DNA of 49,179 bases, taken from contig CAWVJY010000004.1 in the NCBI GenBank assembly GCA_963929915.1, positions 1 through 49,179 of the forward strand, written 5' to 3'. The first letter of the stretch is position 1; each line of letters opens with the position of its first letter. Both the position numbers and the translations under genes were made by a program. Positions 43,162 to 49,179 of the stretch are shown here, in pieces. Below the pieces are notes generated by a model. The model made no database searches, had not been told where the DNA came from, and saw nothing but the letters and a program-made list of their open reading frames with translations. The stretch comes from CAG-273 sp963929915. Lineage in GTDB: Bacteria > Bacillota > Clostridia > TANB77 > CAG-508.

Positions 43162-43425
43162 ATGACAAAAGAAAGAAAACAAGAAATCATTAATACTTAT
43201 AAAAGAGAAGAAAATGATACTGGTTCACCAGAAGTTCAAATCGCTCTTTTAACAGAAAGAATTAATGAATTAACAGCTCATTTAAAAGTTCATGTAAAAG
43301 ATAACCATTCAAGAAGAGGACTTTTAAAAATGGTAGGTTCTAGAAGAAACTTACTAAATTACTTAGCTAAAAAAGATGTTCAAAGATATAGAGATATCGT
43401 TGAAAAATTAGGCTTAAGAAAATAA
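43162..43425 (+). CDS. rpsO: 30S ribosomal protein S15
   Basis: S15 (87 residues) binds the central domain of 16S rRNA early in 30S assembly. The sequence is typical: DTGSPEVQIALLTERINELTAHL, DNHSRRGLLKMVGSRRNLLNYL and KDVQRYRDIVEKLGLRK. ATG 43162 follows AGGAGGTGCTAAAC; an in-frame ATG at 43153 overlaps the ribosome binding site. The rpsO-pnp order is widely conserved in bacteria. Confidence 0.97.
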   Translation: MTKERKQEIINTYKREENDTGSPEVQIALLTERINELTAHLKVHVKDNHSRRGLLKMVGSRRNLLNYLAKKDVQRYRDIVEKLGLRK

Positions 43426-43430
43426 TTATA

Positions 43431-43816
43431 AAATTTGGACGTTTAGCATGATAGCCAAACGTCTAAATTTATAAATTGACTTGTCAAAAAATGCACTTTC
43501 TTAAACGAAAAAAGGATATTTTTTAGAAAAAATTCAAATACTATTTACAAAGATAATATATTCAACATTAAATATTGATAATTGTATTTGTACTAATATT
43601 GATATTAATATTTTAAAATTTCAAAAGATATTTAAACAATACTTAAAATTAGGTAGTAGCTTGTATTATGTGTTAGAGCTATTTTAACATATAATAGAGG
43701 TTACACTAATTTGGTATTGTTTCAATATAAATTTTGTAAACATTTAAGACAAGAAAAATGACTTTGCTATAGGTAATAAAAATAATGTTTACGTAAAAAG
43801 AAAGGAAGAATTTATC
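43431..43816 (+). other. rpsO-pnp intergenic region with two hairpins
   Basis: A 14-bp stem with one G-U pair (AAATTTGGACGTTT and AAACGTCTAAATTT, 43431-43470) follows rpsO without a T-tract. A second 11-bp stem ATTATGTGTTA/TAACATATAAT lies at 43665-43695. In other bacteria hairpins here are RNase III or PNPase autoregulation sites, which is an inference for this genome. The remainder is plain A/T-rich sequence. Confidence 0.5.
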
Positions 43817-45940
43817 ATGTTTAAAATTTATGAAACAGAACTAGCAGGAAGAAAACTAAGTATTGAAACAGGCAAAATTGCAGAACTTGCCAATGGTAGT
43901 GTAATAGTACGCTACGGAGATACTGTTGTTATGGTAAATGTAACAGCAGCAAAAGAACCAAAAGAGGGAATAGACTTTTTTCCCATTATCTGTAGACTAC
44001 GAAGAGAAACTATATGCAGTAGGTAAAATCCCAGGAAGCTTTACCAAAAGGGAAGGAAAGCCAACAGACAAAGCAATTTTAACTTCAAGAGCAATCGACA
44101 GACCATTAAGACCATTATTCCCAAAAGATTTTAGAAATGATACTTGTGTAGTTGCTACTGTATTATCAGTAGAACCAGATAATAGCCCAGAAGTATGTGC
44201 CATGATTGGTGCATCAGCTGCACTTTCTATTTCTGACATTCCATTTGGAGGTCCAACAGCAGCAGTAAATGTAGGATATGTAGATAATGAAATTGTTATA
44301 AATCCTACATTAGCACAAAGAGAAAAGAGCAGACTAACTTTAACAGTAGCAGGAACTTTAGATAAAATTACTATGATTGAAGCTGGTGCTGATGAAATAC
44401 CAAAATGAAACTATGCTAGAAGCGATTAAAAAAGCACACGAAGAAATAAAAAAGATTTGCCATTTTATACAAAACATGAAAGACGAAATAGGCAAACCAA
44501 AATTTGAATACAAATCTTTTGCTACAGATCCAGAAGTATACAAAGAAATTGAAGAAAACTTTAAAGAAAGAATGTACCAAGATGTACAAGCTACTGACAA
44601 AACCGTAAGAGATGAAAATATTGAAAAAATTACAGAAGATATTACAAACTATTTTGTAGAAAAATATGGAGAAGAAGCTACCGAAGAAAAGAAAACAGAT
44701 ATAGCAGATAGCATTCATGACTTAGAAAAAGCTTGTGTAAGAGAAATGATTCTAGAAGAACATAAACGTCCAGACGGTAGAAAAATAGACGAAATAAGAC
44801 CATTATCTTGTGAAGTAGCTGTTCTACCAAGAGTGCATGGAAGTGCTATTTTTACAAGAGGACAAACCCAAGTTATGTCTGTAGTAACACTTGGCATGAA
44901 AAGTGAAGAACAAATGCTAGATGGTTTAGACGAAGAAACAGAAAAAAGATATATGCATCAATATAACTTCCCATCCTATAGCGTAGGAGAAGCAAGACCT
45001 TCAAGAGGTCCAGGTAGAAGAGAATAGGACATGGAGCTTTAGCAGAAAAGCTTTAGTACCAGTACTTCCTTCAGAAGAAGAATTTCATATGCTATTCGTG
45101 TAGTATCTGAAGTATTATCTTCTAATGGTTCAACTTCACAGGCAAGTATTTGTGGAAGCACACTTGCCTTATGGATGCCGGTTGTACCTATTAAAAAGCC
45201 AGTAGCAGGTATCTCAACAGGACTTATAACAGATAAAAATGATCCAAATAGTATATTATGCTTACAGATATTCAAGGAATTGAAGACTTCTTTGGAGATA
45301 TGGACTTTAAAGTAGGTGGAACCAAAGATGGTATTACTGCTATTCAAGTAGATATTAAAATAGATGGTTTAACTTATGACATTATTAAAGAAGCTTTTGA
45401 AAGAACAAAAGTACCGCAAGAGACTATATTTTAGACAATGTAATGCTACCAGTTATTAGTAAACCAAGAGCAGAAATTTCAAAATATGCACCAAAAATTA
45501 TGACCACAACGATTCATACAGAAAAAATTAAGGATGTTATTGGACCTGGTGGAAAAATGATTAATAAAATTATTGAAGAAACTGGTGTAAAAATTGACAT
45601 CGAAGAAGATGGAAAAGTATTTGTTTACTCTACAGATACAGCTAATGCTCCAAAAAGCAATGGATATGATTTTAGAAGTTTGCTAAAGTAATTGAAGTAG
45701 GCGGAATTTATGAGGGAACTGTTACCAGAATTATGCCATTTGGAGCATTTATTGACTTAGGTGGTGGAAATGAAGGATTATTACACATTTCTAAAATTTC
45801 TCATAAAAGAGTGGAAAAGGTAGAAGATGTACTTATCTATTGGAGACGAAGTAACAGTTAAAGTTTCAGATATTGATGACCAAGGCAGAATTAATTTAAA
45901 TATGAGGGATTTAGAGGTTTCTACTACAAGTGAAAATTAA
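43817..45940 (+). CDS. pnp: polynucleotide phosphorylase (frame broken by apparent indel errors)
   Basis: The whole ~707-residue PNPase is recognisable but spread over three frames. The N-terminal RNase PH domain runs from MFKIYETELAGRKLSIETGKIAEL. SRAIDRPLRPLFPK-type sequence follows in the next frame. The second RNase PH domain (KRPDGRKIDEIRPLSCEV, YNFPSYSVGEARPSRGPGRRE), a KH domain (KDVIGPGGKMINKIIEETGVKIDI) and a C-terminal S1 domain (GTVTRIMPFGAFIDLGGGNEGLLHIS) come after, with TAA at 45938-45940. Breaks are one-base changes mostly in homopolymers: an extra C near 43983, an extra A near 44404, a missing A near 45024 and 45050, a missing C near 45090, and more. PNPase degrades RNA 3' to 5' phosphorolytically. 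I read the breaks as sequencing errors. Confidence 0.88.
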
Positions 45941-46066
45941 GGACATTAAGATTTTATGAAGTTAAAAATAATAGTTGCAAAAAAGAAAAGGAAATAGTAT
46001 AATTAATATTGTGAAGAAAACAAGCATACAATAGAAAAGTAAAGGAATTAAAAAAGGAGAGAAGAA

Positions 46067-47299
46067 ATGGAATATCTATACATTCTACAACAAGCTTTAG
46101 TGTGGATTTTTACTATATTTTGGTTATACCAATTAGCAATTAGTATTTGTTCATTAGTAAAACTAAAAGATAAGCCATTATTAGTAGAAAAAATCATCGT
46201 TTTATGGCAATTATTCCAGCACATAACGAAGAAAATGTTGTAACAGAATTAATAGAAAGTTTAAAAAAGCAAAACTATCCAAAGGAATTACTAGATATTT
46301 ATGTTATTGCAGATAATTGTACAGACCGTACTGCAGAAGTAGCAAGAAATGCAGGTGCTATTGTGTATGAAAGATTTGACCCAGAAAAGAAAACAAAAGG
46401 TTATGCTTTAAACTGGTTTTTAGCACAAAAAATTGAAGAAGATGGCACCTTATGATGCATTTTGCATTTTTGATGCAGATAATATTGTACATGAAGATTT
46501 TATTAAAACATGAATAAAAAACTTTGCCAAGGGGAAGATGTAGTACAAGGATATAGAGATATCAAAAATCCAACAGATAACTGGATTACAGCAGGATATA
46601 CTATTTTCTATTGGACTATGAACCGTTTCTACCATTTAGCTAGATACAATGTAGGATTATCACCACTTATTAATGGTACTGGATTCATGGTAAAATTTGA
46701 TGTAATTAAACCAGAAGGTTGGAAATACAAAAACATTAACAGAAGATATTGAATTTTCTTTAAAAAGAATTATAAAAGGAAAAAAATTAGGTTGGGCAGC
46801 AGATGCGATTGTTTATGATGAACAACCATTAGGATTTAAACAAAGTTGGAAACAAAGAACAAGATGGACAGTTGGTCATATACAATGTATCAAGAATACA
46901 CAAAACCATTAGCCTTAGCAATTAAAGAACACAAAACTATGATGAATTTTGATGGATTCTTGTACATTATTGGAAGTATTCCAATGTTTGTGGCAACATT
47001 AGTATTACTATTTTTAAATTTTGTTATGTATGCAGGACAAGGAATGACAAAGTGCAGAGTTAACTTTAAATATTTTGAGATATGTAATACCAACATTCCT
47101 TTTACCAATAGGAACAGCAGTTTTAATTATGTTGTTAGATAAAAGACCAATTAAACCAATGATAAAAGGACTAATTATGTTATCCTTTATTCTTAGGCTC
47201 ATGGCTTGCAATTAACTTTAATGTTTATTTAAACGTGATACTAGTTGGGATAAAATCGAGCATGTTAGAAAAATTGCTATTCGTGAAATCAGCCAATAG
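46067..47299 (+). CDS. GT2-family processive glycosyltransferase (frame broken by apparent indel errors)
   Basis: The joined frames give a ~405-residue membrane glycosyltransferase. An N-terminal helix (LQQALVWIFTIFWLYQLAISI) is followed by the GT2 nucleotide site FMAIIPAHNEENVV, ADNCTDRTAE, the DxD-type FDADNIVHEDF, the acceptor TEDIEFSL region and the processive motif QRTRW. Two or more C-terminal helices follow. It resembles cellulose/hyaluronan-synthase-like enzymes that build extracellular polysaccharide. Frame changes occur near 46198, 46452, 46511, 46740, 46880, 47055 and 47190. The predicted last codons (ISQ, stop) fall inside the REP-like repeat at 47288. AAAGGAG precedes the ATG. 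Confidence 0.78.
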
Positions 47300-47352
47300 G
47301 GACGGTCCTTATTGGTCGAAAATCAGCCAACAGGGACACTCCTTTACAGGAA
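47288..47352. repeat. REP-like hairpin, partial copy
   Basis: AATCAGCCAATAGGGACGGTCC and CAGCCAACAGGGACACTCCTTT match one half of the nested element at 21045-21182, read in reverse. It overlaps the predicted end of the GT2 gene. Confidence 0.65.
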
Positions 47353-47379
47353 CATTTATAAGAGGTTTTCTCCTCTTTG

Positions 47380-47443
47380 TCAGTGGGGACGGAGAATTTT
47401 GACAACTTTTAATGAAATGGTCAAAATTCTCCGTCCCCATTGA
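47380..47443. repeat. REP-like 20-bp hairpin (TGGGGACGG type)
   Basis: TGGGGACGGAGAATTTTGAC and its exact complement are separated by ~16 nt. The GGGGACGG head links it to the other REP-like copies; it may also terminate the GT2 transcript. Confidence 0.7.
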
Positions 47444-47611
47444 CATTTTCATCCTAAAAGAATCTAGACAATAGAATATAATAATGATATAATGCAAAAG
47501 AATAAAAAACATGCAGAAAATATGAAAGTATAAAATATAAAAATATATAAATAAATGAAAAAACATATAAAATACAAAAAATAAAAAATAAAAAAGGAGG
47601 AAATTTTTTAC

Positions 47612-49164
47612 ATGAAAAAGGGTAAAGTAACAGAAATACCAAATAAAGAACATAATTTAAAGCAAGAAAAAAATTTAAAATATATTCATATTGCTATTAT
47701 TTTATTAGGTATTATTTTTATTAGTATTCCTATCTTTCACCAAAACTTATGGTTTGAATGAAAGCTATTCTGTTGGAATGGCCAATAAGAGCTTTGCTGA
47801 TATTTGGTCAATAGGAAGCAATGATGTTCATCCTGTGCTATATTATTGGATTTTACATATTGTTTATTTATTATTTGGACCTAATATTTATATTTATAGA
47901 ATATTATCCATGATTCCAATTGCTATATTAGGAATATTGGGCTATACTCATATTAGAAAAGATTTTGGAGAAAAAGTAGGCTTACTTTTTTCCTTTTTCG
48001 TGTTTTTTTTGCGCAATTATGTGTGTATATTCAGGAGAAATTAGAATGTACACTTGGGCAATGTTACTTGTAAGCTTAATGGGCAATTTATGCTTATAGA
48101 ATTTATAAAAAATAGCCTTCAACCACAAGAAAAACTAACAGAAGAAGAAAAAACAAAAGCTCAAAATAATCAAACAGAAAAAGAGAAAAAGAAAATAACT
48201 AAGCAAAGGGATTTTATAAAAAATTGGGTTTTATTTGCCGTTTTTAGCTTAACAGCTAGTTATACCCATTATTATGGTCTAGCAACTGCAGGAATTATTA
48301 ATTTAGACATTATTTATCTATTTCATTATAAATCAAATAAAAATACATAAAAAACAATCTGAAAACAAAACCATAACAGAAAAAAGCAAATTCAATATTT
48401 TAAACTTAAAATGTTTTATTGCTTCTGCTATTATACAAATAGCTTTATAGTTACCATGGCTCATTTATTTATTAGCACAATTCCAAACTGTATCAAAGGA
48501 TTTTGGATACAAACTCCTTCTATAGAAGTATGGCTACAAATTTTAACTTTTCAATTTACAGGAAATCTAGATACTATATTTTTAAAACAAGAGTTAGCAC
48601 TTACTTTTAGTATTATTTTACTTGCCTATGCAATTGGCACTATGATTTATGCAATAGTAAAAACATAGAAAAAGTAACAAACCAGGATTATTTGCCATTG
48701 GTGTATATGCCATTGTGGTTATTTGTATTTTCATTATTTCTTTAAAAGTACCTATTTTATATGCTAGATATTTCTTTAATTTAACAGGAATCTTCATATT
48801 CTTTATGGCATTTTTTATGATAAAAGGTGGCAAGAAAATATTAACCATTCTTATTTGTATTCTTACCTTAATTACAGCAATTTTTGTAAATTACAATGTA
48901 TGTACCATGAATTATGGACCAACCAATAGCAAGCCTTTAGAATATGTGAAACAAGATTTACAACAAGATGACCTTCTTTTATTTGGCAATACAGGTAATG
49001 GATTTGTACTTAGTATGCAATTACCAGATATTGCAAACTGCTTTTTTGATGGAGATTATTGGAATGTAGAACCTGCTTACCCAAGCTTTTGGTAAAAATA
49101 TGAAAACCATAAAAACATTAGAGGTTTAGATGACTATTATGGCAGAATTTGGGTTATTGATGGA
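47612..49164 (+). CDS. GT39/ArnT-like membrane glycosyltransferase (partial, frame broken by apparent indel errors)
   Basis: This is a polytopic membrane protein cut off by the end of the sequenced fragment. After the first helix comes LWFDESYSVGMANKSFADIW (the DE pair) and SNDVHPVLYYWILH (Asp and HP), the luminal motifs of lipid-linked-sugar glycosyltransferases of the PMT/ArnT type. Many helices follow, then a soluble C-terminal part (KPLEYVKQDLQQDDLLLFGNTG). One inserted A near 47757 breaks the FDES motif, and others lie near 48003, 48085, 48350, 48450, 48667 and 49094. It uses polyprenyl-phosphate sugars to modify surface polymers, and probably works with the GT2 enzyme upstream. AAGGAGG precedes the ATG. 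Confidence 0.75.
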
Positions 49165-49179
49165 ACACGCGATCTAGTG
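49165..49179. other. untrimmed library barcode (right end, reverse complement)
   Basis: The final 15 bases ACACGCGATCTAGTG are the reverse complement of positions 2-16. The base before is A, matching the T at 17. This marks the physical end of the sequenced molecule. Confidence 0.85.

Noticed and set aside
43817..49164. A cluster of pseudogenes undergoing decay
   Set aside because: The breaks are single-base, mostly in homopolymers, confined to one contig end, and hit pnp. Error is the simpler reading.
1..49179. Terminal inverted repeats suggesting a linear element or large transposon
   Set aside because: The 16-base repeats match a sequencing barcode from memory, include the ligation base and sit exactly at the sequence ends. 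Gene content is ordinary chromosome.

Overview
The window is about 49 kb of very AT-rich DNA. Strong AAGGAGG-type ribosome binding sites, TTG/GTG starts, Gram-positive envelope genes and intrinsic terminators point to an uncultured gut-type Clostridia (Bacillota). Both ends carry the same 16-base sequence in inverted orientation (1-16 and 49165-49179). It looks like an untrimmed long-read library barcode rather than biology. The last ~5 kb (from about 43.98 kb) is full of single-base indels, so the broken genes there (pnp, a GT2 and a GT39-like glycosyltransferase) are most likely consensus errors at a thinly covered contig end.

Layout. 0.4-6.2 kb, minus strand: an envelope cluster (M15 peptidase with SH3 domain, transglutaminase-like protein with Ig domains, MBOAT O-acyltransferase, SGNH-like partner). 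6.4-7.2 kb: tRNA-Gln and a cytidylate-kinase-like gene. 7.4-13.5 kb: a sortase-type vWA surface protein, an intact ISAs1-family insertion sequence with 9-bp target duplication, and a 910-residue prepilin-like Ig/FN3 protein ending in a Cys-rich zinc-ribbon tip. 14-21 kb: dxs, ylmH-like, dinB, a eukaryote-like UDP-sugar pyrophosphorylase and a GlmU whose uridylyltransferase half has lost key residues. 21-30 kb: small membrane proteins, three lysine/DAP genes (dapB, dapA, asd), an HD hydrolase, a minimal SufC/SufB-type Fe-S pair, and toxin-antitoxin remnants. 30-32 kb: a second prepilin-like protein that shares its backbone with the first but carries a lectin/FGE-like tip of different base composition. 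32-41 kb: split transketolase, then ftsE-ftsX, two PcsB/EnvC-like M23 hydrolases and a CtpA protease. 41.6-49 kb: tRNA-Val-Asp-Phe, Fic protein, rpsO, pnp, glycosyltransferases.

How it fits together. Much of the window builds or remodels the cell envelope: UDP-GlcNAc supply (UAP1-like plus GlmU), isoprenoid precursor (dxs), DAP/lysine (asd, dapA, dapB), wall hydrolase control (ftsEX, PcsB-like proteins, CtpA), wall trimming and O-acylation, and surface display (vWA protein, two pilin-like proteins). The most interesting signals are: the apparent division of labour between the degenerate GlmU and the neighbouring UAP1-like enzyme; the two surface proteins with a shared stalk, interchangeable tips, a shared N-terminal leader peptide and a GA-repeat frameshift in one of them; a tip that resembles diversity-generating-retroelement targets; and two families of ~130-145-nt structured intergenic elements, one with compensatory changes between copies.
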